A DNA stretch of 64,000 nucleotides from Bog-950 sp044225825. GTDB taxonomy: Bacteria; Bacteroidota; Bacteroidia; Chitinophagales; LD1. Positions 1-8,296 of this stretch are shown piece by piece. A program made the translations under genes and the position numbers. Location: assembly GCA_044225825.1 (NCBI GenBank), contig JBGAIB010000009.1, forward strand, positions 62,001 to 126,000, written 5' to 3'. Numbering within the stretch: the stretch's first letter is position 1; every line of letters begins with the position of its first letter. The notes beneath the pieces are model-generated. The model did no database searches. It worked only from the letters and a program-made list of their open reading frames with translations, and was not told the DNA's origin.

Positions 1-1042
1 GTTGAAATAACTTCAGCAGAAACTCTTCGGTAAGGCCGCCTGTTTTTCCTTTTTCCAGGGCGCGCTTTACAATAAAAGCCCAACGTTCGGCCTGGTGTAT
101 GGCCAGGTGATGGTTCTTTTTAAAAGTTCCTATCTCCTCCGAAATACCCATGCGTTCGCTCAGCAATTCAATAATGTAATCATCAATACGGTCCACACGT
201 GCGCGCAGGTCACGTAACGATTGAAATTCGTCGGTAGCAATAGTGGGTTGTCGAACCTTCAGCGTGTTTAATATTTCAGCAAGCCGTGCAGGGGTTACCT
301 GCTGCTTGGCATCGCTCCAGGCCTTTTCAGGGTTGCGGTGGGCTTCAATCATTAAGCCGTCAAAGCCCATGTCCATGCCCTGTTGCGAAAGCATGTAAAT
401 CAAATCACGCGCTCCTCCCATGTGCGAGGGGTCAAGCAGTATGGGCAGTTCAGGATAACGGCGGCGTAATTCAATAGGTATCTCCCACATCGGTGGGTTG
501 CGGTAAATGGTTTTTTGGTAACTGCTAAATCCGCGGTGTATAGCACCAAGCTTTTTCAGTCCCACAGCGTTCAGCCGTTCGATGGCGCCTACCCACAAAT
601 CCAGGTCGGGGTTCACAGGGTTTTTAACCAGCACAGGTATATCTACGCCTTTCAGCGAGTCGGCAATCTCCTGCACAGCAAACGGCGACACCGTGGTGCG
701 CGCACCTATCCAAAGCACATCAATTTCTGCTTTTAAGGCCGCTTCTACATGTTCGGGGTTCGCTACTTCTACACATACCGGCAGTCCTACAGCGCGGCCT
801 GCATTTTTTACCCAGGGCAAACCAATTTCACCTACTCCTTCAAAGCTGTTTGGCCGTGTGCGGGGTTTCCAGATACCGGCCCGCAGCATATGTACTTTGC
901 CCTTTGCCAGTTCTACAATCTGCTGCACCGTTTCCATTACCTGCTCTTCACCTTCGGCACTGCACGGCCCTGCAATTACAAACGGTTTGTTTGCAATACC
1001 GGTCCAATCGGCCAGTGGGGTTATGTTTAATTTCACGCTCAT
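1..1042 (-). CDS. Bifunctional DAHP synthase / chorismate mutase (3' end cut by window)
   Basis: Reading the minus strand from ATG at 1042 gives at least 347 codons without a stop, running off the left edge. Residues about 20-265 are a class I DAHP synthase of the KDO8P-synthase-like type: the phosphoenolpyruvate-binding motif FVIAGPCSAE is near residue 21, followed by RAGIWKPRTRP, KNPVNPDL and LLDPSHMGG. After a short linker (about residue 270) comes a type II chorismate mutase domain with LRARVDRIDDYIIELLSERM and a helix ending LLKLFQ. Only about 10-15 C-terminal residues should be missing. The fusion catalyses the first step of the shikimate pathway and the chorismate-to-prephenate step; this architecture is common in Bacteroidota. 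The mutase domain may also act as the sensor for feedback inhibition, as in related fusions (inference). Confidence 0.9.
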   Translation of the reverse strand, partial: MSVKLNITPLADWTGIANKPFVIAGPCSAEGEEQVMETVQQIVELAKGKVHMLRAGIWKPRTRPNSFEGVGEIGLPWVKNAGRAVGLPVCVEVANPEHVEAALKAEIDVLWIGARTTVSPFAVQEIADSLKGVDIPVLVKNPVNPDLDLWVGAIERLNAVGLKKLGAIHRGFSSYQKTIYRNPPMWEIPIELRRRYPELPILLDPSHMGGARDLIYMLSQQGMDMGFDGLMIEAHRNPEKAWSDAKQQVTPARLAEILNTLKVRQPTIATDEFQSLRDLRARVDRIDDYIIELLSERMGISEEIGTFKKNHHLAIHQAERWAFIVKRALEKGKTGGLTEEFLLKLFQ

Positions 1043-1211
1043 CGGCGGCTAAAATAAGCGAATAGGATGTAATGCACCTGCAGGCAGGGGAACAATGCAG
1101 CAGCCCAGTTTGTTCTATACCTGATTAAAATTAGCTGACCGGCCTGTTTTTGGCCGTTGCAGGTAGCAAAAATTTAGGCACATTTACCACCTAATCCACA
1201 ATTACAGGTAT

Positions 1212-2858
1212 ATGGAAAACGCATCGGGTAAAGAAAAGGTATACGATTACATCGTTATCGGCTCGGGTTTTGGCGGCAGTGTTAGCGCTATGCGCCTGGG
1301 CGAAAAGGGATACTCCGTGCTGGTGCTCGAAAAAGGCAAGCGCTGGGCCTCCACCGATTTTCCTAAAACCGATTGGAACCTGCCCCGTTATTTATGGATG
1401 CCCCTCATGAAGTGGTTCGGGTTCCAGAAGCTCACCTTCTTTAATGAGGTGTTTGTTATCAGCGGCGTAGGTGTAGGTGGCGGTTCGTTGGTGTATGCCA
1501 ATACGCACATGATGCCCCGCCAGAGTTTTTATACCAATAGCCTCTGGGGCCATTTTAAAGATTGGAAAACCGTGCTGGCCCCGTATTTCGATAAAGCAAA
1601 ATTTATGTTGGGCACCACCCAGTATAAAAAAGATAATGCAGAGGATTTGGTTTTGCGCGAAGTGGCCGAAGAAATGGGCAAGGGCCACTCCTTTAATAGC
1701 GTAGATGGCGTGGGTGTTTACCTGGGCGATCCCCAAAAATCTACCGACCCGTACTTCAAGGGCCTGGGCCCTAAGCGCGAAGGTTGTACTGAATGCGCAG
1801 CTTGTATGACGGGCTGCCGCCAGAATGCTAAAAACACGCTCGATAAAAACTATCTCTGGTTTGCCGAAAACATGTTTGGCGCTAAGGTGGAAGCCGAAAC
1901 ACTTGTTACAAAAATTGAGCATATAAACGGCGAGTATGTCATCCATACACAAAGTTCTACCTCGTGGTTTGGTAGTAATAAACGGGTGTTCCGTTCAAAG
2001 GGTCTTGTGGTAAGCGGTGGTGTTTTAGGTACGGTAGATCTGCTACTGCGCCAGAAACACGATCTCAAAACCCTGCCTAATCTGTCCGACAAACTCGGCG
2101 AAAACATTTTAACCAACAGCGAAATGCTGAGCGGTGTTGGCGGTGCCGATCGCAAACTCAACAACGGCCTGGCCATCTCCCGTGTATTCTCGCCCGACGA
2201 AAACACGCAGATTGAAATCTGTAAATTCTCCGATGGCAGCGGTAGTATGATGCACCTAGGTACGCTGGCTGTTGGTCCTGGTTCACCGCCGGTGCGCACA
2301 GCAAAACTCATTGGAGCCCTGTTGCGTCATCCTATTACCTTCCTGCGTTTGTTCTTTACCAAAGCGCCTTCCAACCGGGGTGTTATCTTCCTCATCATGC
2401 AAACGCTCGAAAACAGCATGCGCATTAAATTGGGATGGGGCTTGTTTGGTAAAAAAATGAAGATGGTGAATGATAGTCACCAGCGTGTGCCAACCTATAT
2501 ACCGGTAGGGCAGGAGGCACTATATCGCTACGCCAAAAAAGTAAATGGCGTACCTATGAATGCCTTAACCGAAATAACCTTTGGCCTTGCCAGCACCGCA
2601 CACATCTTAGGTGGTTGCCCTATGGGCAAAACGGCTGCGGAGGGTGTGGTAGACGATTACTTCCGCGTGCACGGTTATCCCAACATGTATATCCTGGATG
2701 GCTCTATTATGCCTTGCAACCTGGGCGTTAATCCATCGCTTACTATTACCACCTTTGCCGAATATGCAATGGATAATATTCCGGCAAAAGCAGGCAATAC
2801 CGTAAAAGGCCTCGATAGCCGTTTGCAGGAAATACCTGCCGGTATGGTAGAAGCCTGA
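1212..2858 (+). CDS. GMC-family FAD oxidoreductase (cholesterol-oxidase-like) with Cys cluster
   Basis: A 548-aa protein that opens with a dinucleotide-binding motif (YIVIGSGFGGSVSAMRL, residues about 12-28) and ends with the GMC C-terminal signature (AHILGGCPMG, then YILDGSIMP and NPSLTITTFAEYA). This places it with the GMC oxidoreductases, nearest in layout to cholesterol oxidase ChoD-type proteins. There is no signal peptide, so it is probably cytoplasmic. Residues about 195-215 carry GCTECAACMTGC, a CX2CX2CX3C pattern followed by AKNTLDKNYL, as in ferredoxin-type 4Fe-4S binding loops. The substrate cannot be told from the sequence; a sterol or other alcohol is possible. The gene has no obvious operon partner; an AraC regulator follows after 43 bp on the same strand and could control it. 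Confidence 0.85.
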   Translation: MENASGKEKVYDYIVIGSGFGGSVSAMRLGEKGYSVLVLEKGKRWASTDFPKTDWNLPRYLWMPLMKWFGFQKLTFFNEVFVISGVGVGGGSLVYANTHMMPRQSFYTNSLWGHFKDWKTVLAPYFDKAKFMLGTTQYKKDNAEDLVLREVAEEMGKGHSFNSVDGVGVYLGDPQKSTDPYFKGLGPKREGCTECAACMTGCRQNAKNTLDKNYLWFAENMFGAKVEAETLVTKIEHINGEYVIHTQSSTSWFGSNKRVFRSKGLVVSGGVLGTVDLLLRQKHDLKTLPNLSDKLGENILTNSEMLSGVGGADRKLNNGLAISRVFSPDENTQIEICKFSDGSGSMMHLGTLAVGPGSPPVRTAKLIGALLRHPITFLRLFFTKAPSNRGVIFLIMQTLENSMRIKLGWGLFGKKMKMVNDSHQRVPTYIPVGQEALYRYAKKVNGVPMNALTEITFGLASTAHILGGCPMGKTAAEGVVDDYFRVHGYPNMYILDGSIMPCNLGVNPSLTITTFAEYAMDNIPAKAGNTVKGLDSRLQEIPAGMVEA

Positions 2859-2901
2859 TAAGCCGCCGCGGCACACCACATATTTGCTATCTTCATCGGG
2901 T

Positions 2902-3750
2902 ATGAAATCCATTCCGCTGCACGACTTTGCGCAACAGATACACCTGCCCAAATTTGAGGTGGCCTTATGGAAGAAGGAGATCTCTAAATACGATGTGTCC
3001 TTACCGCACCGGCATAATTATTACGAAATGCTGGTGTTTCTAAAGGGTGGCGGCATCCACGAAATTGATTTCACAGCTTATCCTATAAAAAGCAATTCGC
3101 TGCATTTTGTTTCTGCCAACCAGGTGCATGTAGTTAAGCGCCTGCCTAAAAGCGAGGGCTTTAGTTTGCTGTTTGCCGAGGATTTTCCCTCCGCCTCCTT
3201 TCAGCTACGCGAGCTGGACTTTTACAAACCCGGCAGCAATCGCAGTTTAAATCTACGTGCTAAGGAGTTTGCCGCTTTAAAGCCCTTGCTTCAGGAGATA
3301 CGTACGGAGTTTACAGCTAACCATCCGCGTAAGCGCGAAGTGCTGCAAAGTCTGCTGCAGGTATTCTTAATAAAAGCGCAGCGCTTGTACGCGCAACAGG
3401 CAGGCAATTCCAAAGCCCCAACGGAAGGCAACCAATTTTCGCACCGGCTCGAAAAACTGATAGAGCAGCATTACATGCAGCATTGGCGCGCCGGCGATTA
3501 TGCCCGGGCGCTCAACATCAGTATTATCCATCTCAACAAGCTTTGTAAGCAGCATTATTCACGCAGTACCGAAGCCTTGTTGCAAGAGCGCCTGCTGCTG
3601 GAAGTTAAACGCACCCTGGTCTACAGCAATAAAACCATAAAGGAAATTTGCTTCGATCTCCACTTCGAAGACCCGGCCTATTTCGTCCGGTTTTTTAAAA
3701 AGCATACCGGTACTACCCCCTTAAGCTACCGCAAATCGGTACAGCACTAG
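2902..3750 (+). CDS. AraC-family transcriptional regulator
   Basis: A 282-aa protein if started at ATG 2902; a TTG six codons upstream (2884) is open but less likely. The N-terminal half (about 1-150) is a cupin-like ligand-binding fold (LPHRHNYYEMLVFLKGGG near residue 33, then FVSANQVHVVKRLP). The C-terminal 100 residues form two helix-turn-helix motifs of the AraC/XylS type: RAGDYARALNISIIHLNKLC and TIKEICFDLHFEDPAYFVRFFKKHTGTTPLSYR, the second being the classical signature. It lies 43 bp behind the GMC oxidoreductase on the same strand, so co-transcription with it or autoregulation is plausible. The effector is unknown. Confidence 0.88.
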   Translation: MKSIPLHDFAQQIHLPKFEVALWKKEISKYDVSLPHRHNYYEMLVFLKGGGIHEIDFTAYPIKSNSLHFVSANQVHVVKRLPKSEGFSLLFAEDFPSASFQLRELDFYKPGSNRSLNLRAKEFAALKPLLQEIRTEFTANHPRKREVLQSLLQVFLIKAQRLYAQQAGNSKAPTEGNQFSHRLEKLIEQHYMQHWRAGDYARALNISIIHLNKLCKQHYSRSTEALLQERLLLEVKRTLVYSNKTIKEICFDLHFEDPAYFVRFFKKHTGTTPLSYRKSVQH

Positions 3751-4140
3751 CCCTTAAAATACTTTCGCGACCGTACAAACCCTGCTTTTCAATTGTTTAT
3801 ATCCCTGCCTCAGCTTGTTAATATCTGGGCTTTAAAATGTGTACACATAAGCCTCAAAAACGGTTTTTTGTTAATAAAATCCAATACGGCTAATTTGGTT
3901 AAGTAATTGATAATCAGTGTTTTGATTTTGTGTAACAAGTCCCATACCAAAAATTGCTATCAAAGCTTTGGAAACCTACACTCAAAAGCTATCTTTGCCG
4001 TCCGTTTTGCAAAACCGGTCCCTACATATCTTATTAAAGTGAAGCACTCCAAGGACGTTATCCTTTTGTAGAAAAAGAATAAAATGTCCCTGGGTATTAG
4101 CATTTTATAAGGTCGAAAGGAAGATTGTATAACAGCATAA
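3751..4140. other. 390-bp leader region of rpoB
   Basis: No coding region is seen here. The stretch is AT-rich at 3840-3960 and holds a well-formed Bacteroidota promoter at 3967-3997 (separate entry), leaving a 5' leader of roughly 140 nt before rpoB. No rplJ/rplL genes or L10-type leader are present; these would be the usual neighbours. Confidence 0.6.
3967..3997 (+). promoter_or_regulatory. Housekeeping-type promoter of rpoB
   Basis: TTTG at 3967-3970 and TATCTTTG at 3990-3997 fit the Bacteroidota sigma-A consensus (TTTG near -33, TAnnTTTG near -7). The start-to-start distance of 23 bp is close to the expected 23-24. Transcription would begin near 4004 and give a leader of about 137 nt. 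This is the cleanest promoter match noticed in the window. Confidence 0.65.
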
Positions 4141-7100
4141 ATGTTAGCCATGGCAGAAATCCTCAAAAAAAGCGCTGAACGTGTCAATTTCGGCAAAATT
4201 AAGTTGCCCGATGAGCAACCCGATTTGCTTGATATCCAGTTGAGCACCTACAAGGAGTTCGTTCAACTTGAAACGACCCCCGAAAACCGCTCGCGCGAAG
4301 GCCTGCACCAGGTGTTTATGGAAAACTTTCCGATTTCCGACACCCGCAGCATCTTCACCCTCGAATTTATCGACTATTTCGTAGATCCTCCACGCTATAC
4401 CATTGAAGAATGTATTGAGCGTGGTTTGACCTATTGCGTGCCTTTAAAAGCAAAGCTGAAGCTGAGCTGTAACGACCCTGAACACATCGACTTTAAAACG
4501 ATTGTACAGGACGTGTTCTTAGGCAATATCCCTTACATGACCCCTAAGGGCACCTTCATCATCAACGGCGCTGAGCGGGTTATCGTATCGCAGCTGCACC
4601 GTAGCCCTGGTGTATTCTTTGGTCAAAGCTTCCACCCGAACGGCACTAAAATCTATAGCGCCCGTGTAATTCCTTTCAAAGGAGCCTGGATGGAATTTGC
4701 TACCGACATCAACAACGTAATGTATGCCTACATCGATCGTAAGAAGAAGTTCCCTGTAACGATGCTTCTGCGTGCCGTAGGTTACGATAGCGATAAGGAT
4801 ATCCTTACCCTGTTTGAACTGGCAGATGAAATTGCCCTCAAAACCAAGAAGGATGCCGAGAAAGCTTTAGGCCGTCGCTTAGCTGCAAGGGTTCTCAAAA
4901 CCTGGATGGAAGACTTCGTGGATGAAGATACCGGCGAAGTGGTTTCTATCGAACGTAACGAAGTATTGCTGGAACGCGATACCATCGTTAACGAGGATAA
5001 CATCAACCTGATTATCGAAAGCGGCACCAAGAGCCTCTTTGTTCACAAAGAGAATCAAACAGCCGACTACTCTATTATATTCAACACCCTCAACAAGGAT
5101 ACTTCTAACTCCGAGATCGAGGCGTTGAACCACATCTATAAGCAACTGCGCGGCAGCGAACCACCTGATGAAGAAACTGCCCGTGGTATCATCGAAAAAT
5201 TGTTCTTCAGCGATAAGCGTTACGATTTAGGTGAAGTAGGCCGTTACAAAATCAATAAAAAGCTGGGTCTTGATATTGATATGAATACCCGCGTGCTTAC
5301 CAAAACCGATATCATTGCCATCGTTAAGTACCTGGTAGCATTAAGCAACCAGCGTGCGGAGATCGACGATATCGATCACCTGAGCAACCGTCGTGTGCGT
5401 ACCGTAGGCGAACAACTTTACACCCAGTTCGGTGTAGGTTTGGCCCGTATGGCCCGCACCATCCGCGAACGTATGAACGTGCGCGATAACGAGGTGTTTA
5501 CTCCGGTTGATCTGATCAATGCAAGAACACTGTCTTCTGTAATCAACTCGTTCTTCGGTACTTCGCAGTTATCACAGTTCCTCGACCAAACCAACCCGCT
5601 GGCCGAAATCACCAACAAGCGCCGTGTATCGGCCTTAGGACCTGGTGGTCTTAGCCGCGAACGTGCAGGTTTCGAGGTGCGTGACGTACACTACAGCCAC
5701 TACGGCCGTCTTTGTACTATCGAAACACCGGAAGGTCCGAACATCGGTCTCATCTCTACCCTTTGCGTACACGCTAAGGTGAACAAGATGGGCTTTATCG
5801 AAACTCCTTACCGTAAGGTAGATGCCGGTAAAGTAAACCTGAAAGGCAAAGTACAGTTCCTTACCGCCGAAGAAGAAGACTTTGTGAAAATTGCACAGAG
5901 CAACATCAGCTTGGACGAGAAAGGTAACTTCAACACCGATAAAATTAAAGCACGCTTCCAGGGTGAATTCCCAATCCTTGGACCGGACGAAGTGCAGTTC
6001 ATGGACGTAGCTCCTAACCAGATCGTGGGTGTTTCTGCTTCATTGATTCCGTTCCTGGAACATGATGATGCTAACCGTGCGCTGATGGGTTCGAACATGC
6101 AACGTCAGGCCGTGCCTTTGTTACGTCCGCAGTCGCCTGTTGTAGGTACTGGTCTGGAGAAGAAAGTAGCACAGGATTCGCGTAACCTGGTGAACGCCGA
6201 ACGCGATGGTGTGGTAGAATACGTAGATGCTAACCAAATCATCATTAAATACGAGCGCACCGAAGAGGAGAAGCTGGTATCATTTAAAGATGATAAGGTA
6301 ACTTATAACCTCAGCAAGTTCTTAAAAACCAACCAAAGCACCTGTATCAACCTGAAACCCCTGGTTAAAAAAGGCCAGAAAGTGTCGAAAGGTCAGGTAT
6401 TGTGCGAAGGTTTTGCTACCGAAAACGGCGAATTAGCGCTGGGCAGCAACCTGAAAGTGGCCTTCATGCCATGGAAAGGGTACAACTTCGAGGATGCTAT
6501 CGTAATCAGCGAGCGCGTAGTGCGCGACGACGTGTTTACTTCTATCCAGATTGAAGAATTTGAATTGGAAGTGCGCGATACCAAACTGGGCGAAGAAGAA
6601 TTAACACCGGATATTCCAAACGTATCGGAAGAAGCTACCAAAGACCTGGACGACAACGGTATTATCCGTACCGGCGCCCGTGTTAAGGAAGGCGACATCC
6701 TGATCGGTAAAATCACCCCTAAGGGCGAAACCGATCCTACGCCGGAAGAAAAGCTGTTGCGTGCCATCTTCGGCGATAAGGCCGGTGATGTGAAGGACGC
6801 TTCGTTGAAAGTGCCACCTTCCATCGAAGGTACCGTTATCACTAAAAAACTGTTTGCCCGCGCCAAGAAGGATAAAACCAGCAAGGTGAAGGAGAAAACA
6901 GCCCTCGAAAAACTGGATAAAGATTTCGAGAAGAAAATGGCGGACCTGAAAGGTGTACTTATCGACAAGCTGATGACCATCTTAAGTGGTAAAACCAGCA
7001 GCGGTATCCAAACTATCTATAAGGAAGAACTGGTTAGCAAAGGCACCAAGTTTACTTCTAAGTTACTGGCCGACCTCGACTACAGCGTAGTGGATGGTAA

Positions 7101-7965
7101 CAACTGGACCAAGGACGAAGAGACCAACAACCTGGTTAAAATGATGTTGCATAACTTCAACATCCGTAATAACGAGGAAACCGGTAAATACAAGCGCGAG
7201 AAATTCAACATCAGCATTGGTGATGAACTGCCAAGCGGCGTATTGAAACTTGCTAAAGTTTATATCGCCAAAAAGCGTAAACTGAAAGTAGGTGATAAAA
7301 TGGCGGGTCGCCACGGTAACAAGGGTATTGTTGCCCGTATCGTGCGCTCCGAGGATATGCCGTTCCTGGAAGACGGAACACCGGTTGATATCGTATTGAA
7401 CCCGCTGGGTGTACCAAGCCGTATGAACCTGGGCCAGATCTACGAAACCGTATTAGGCTGGGCCGGTATTAAGTTAGGCGTTAAGTTTGCTACTCCTATA
7501 TTCGATGGAGCTTCGTTAAACGAAATCCAGGATTGGGTGAAGAAGGCTGAATTGCCTGAGTTAGGTTCTACCTATCTGTATGACGGCGAAACCGGCGAAC
7601 GCTTCCACCAACAAACCACTGTAGGTGTAATCTATATGATTAAACTGGTGCACATGGTGGATGACAAGATGCACGCCCGTTCTATCGGACCTTACTCACT
7701 CATCACGCAACAGCCATTGGGCGGTAAAGCACAGTTTGGTGGTCAGCGTTTTGGTGAGATGGAAGTTTGGGCGCTGGAAGCATACGGTGCCTCTAACATT
7801 CTGCAGGAATTATTGACTGTGAAGTCGGATGATATTGTTGGCCGTGCCAAGGCTTACGAAGCCATCGTTAAAGGCGACAATATCCCTGAAGCCGGTATCC
7901 CTGAATCTTTCAACGTGTTAATGCACGAATTGAGAGGTCTGGCGCTGGATCTCAAGTTCGACTAA
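4141..7965 (+). CDS. rpoB: RNA polymerase beta subunit
   Basis: 1274 aa, the usual size for Bacteroidota RpoB. The order of blocks is standard: DPPRYTIEECIERGLTYCVPL near 80, the PKGTFIINGAERVIVSQLHRSPG block near 140, the rifampicin region near 470-520 (SQLSQFLDQ ... RRVSALGPGGLSRERAG), ETPEGPNIGLIS near 525, LKVAFMPWKGYNFEDAIVISE near 770, GDKMAGRHGNKG near 1055, and PLGGKAQFGGQRFGEMEVWALEAYG near 1195. A charged Lys/Glu-rich insertion near 900-950 is typical of the phylum. ATG 4141 and ATG 4150 are both possible starts; 4141 is used. The gene is flanked by its own promoter and a strong terminator, and the next gene is not rpoC. At the place of E. coli His526 there is Asn (residue 492, codon AAC at 5614-5616). 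Confidence 0.97.
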   Translation: MLAMAEILKKSAERVNFGKIKLPDEQPDLLDIQLSTYKEFVQLETTPENRSREGLHQVFMENFPISDTRSIFTLEFIDYFVDPPRYTIEECIERGLTYCVPLKAKLKLSCNDPEHIDFKTIVQDVFLGNIPYMTPKGTFIINGAERVIVSQLHRSPGVFFGQSFHPNGTKIYSARVIPFKGAWMEFATDINNVMYAYIDRKKKFPVTMLLRAVGYDSDKDILTLFELADEIALKTKKDAEKALGRRLAARVLKTWMEDFVDEDTGEVVSIERNEVLLERDTIVNEDNINLIIESGTKSLFVHKENQTADYSIIFNTLNKDTSNSEIEALNHIYKQLRGSEPPDEETARGIIEKLFFSDKRYDLGEVGRYKINKKLGLDIDMNTRVLTKTDIIAIVKYLVALSNQRAEIDDIDHLSNRRVRTVGEQLYTQFGVGLARMARTIRERMNVRDNEVFTPVDLINARTLSSVINSFFGTSQLSQFLDQTNPLAEITNKRRVSALGPGGLSRERAGFEVRDVHYSHYGRLCTIETPEGPNIGLISTLCVHAKVNKMGFIETPYRKVDAGKVNLKGKVQFLTAEEEDFVKIAQSNISLDEKGNFNTDKIKARFQGEFPILGPDEVQFMDVAPNQIVGVSASLIPFLEHDDANRALMGSNMQRQAVPLLRPQSPVVGTGLEKKVAQDSRNLVNAERDGVVEYVDANQIIIKYERTEEEKLVSFKDDKVTYNLSKFLKTNQSTCINLKPLVKKGQKVSKGQVLCEGFATENGELALGSNLKVAFMPWKGYNFEDAIVISERVVRDDVFTSIQIEEFELEVRDTKLGEEELTPDIPNVSEEATKDLDDNGIIRTGARVKEGDILIGKITPKGETDPTPEEKLLRAIFGDKAGDVKDASLKVPPSIEGTVITKKLFARAKKDKTSKVKEKTALEKLDKDFEKKMADLKGVLIDKLMTILSGKTSSGIQTIYKEELVSKGTKFTSKLLADLDYSVVDGNNWTKDEETNNLVKMMLHNFNIRNNEETGKYKREKFNISIGDELPSGVLKLAKVYIAKKRKLKVGDKMAGRHGNKGIVARIVRSEDMPFLEDGTPVDIVLNPLGVPSRMNLGQIYETVLGWAGIKLGVKFATPIFDGASLNEIQDWVKKAELPELGSTYLYDGETGERFHQQTTVGVIYMIKLVHMVDDKMHARSIGPYSLITQQPLGGKAQFGGQRFGEMEVWALEAYGASNILQELLTVKSDDIVGRAKAYEAIVKGDNIPEAGIPESFNVLMHELRGLALDLKFD

Positions 7966-8296
7966 GCAGAACAAATACAACGAACGTTTTTTTTCCGGCT
8001 GTCTCTTTGGAGGCAGCCGGTTTTTTTTGTGCCCCTTTATTTATGTCCTCATATGCAGGCAGGTAATCAGTTAGGTAAGGCACGCTGCTGGTGCCGGGTT
8101 GCTACCTGTGTAACCGGTGTCTTAGGCGGCTGCGTTTGTTATATAAAAGCCCCTTTTAATCAGATGGCCAATTCCTGTGCCATATACCGCTGTAATTCGA
8201 TATGACATTTCTGTGACACAGCACTGCTTATAACACAATAGGTTTGGTTTGTATTTGAACCGCCGTAGGATTAATTCTTCATTAAAACCATATGTT
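7966..8296. other. Intergenic region after rpoB
   Basis: Apart from the rpoB terminator, no gene is recognised. A possible -7 element TAGGTTTG lies at 8239-8246, about 50 bp ahead of the next start codon, but no good -33 TTTG stands at the right distance (only TTTCTG near 8208), so the promoter is tentative. Confidence 0.4.
7995..8028 (+). terminator. Rho-independent terminator of rpoB
   Basis: An 11-bp stem (CCGGCTGTCTC / GAGGCAGCCGG, one G-T wobble) with a TTTG loop at 7995-8020 is followed by eight T at 8021-8028. It lies 30 bp behind the rpoB stop codon and should end the transcript there. Confidence 0.9.

Noticed and set aside
5710..5750. Thr instead of Pro in GRLCTIETPEGPN of RpoB, first taken as a second rifampicin-pocket change
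   Set aside because: By E. coli numbering this is position 560, not the resistance-linked Pro564, which lies in TPEG and is unchanged here. It probably reflects the lineage.
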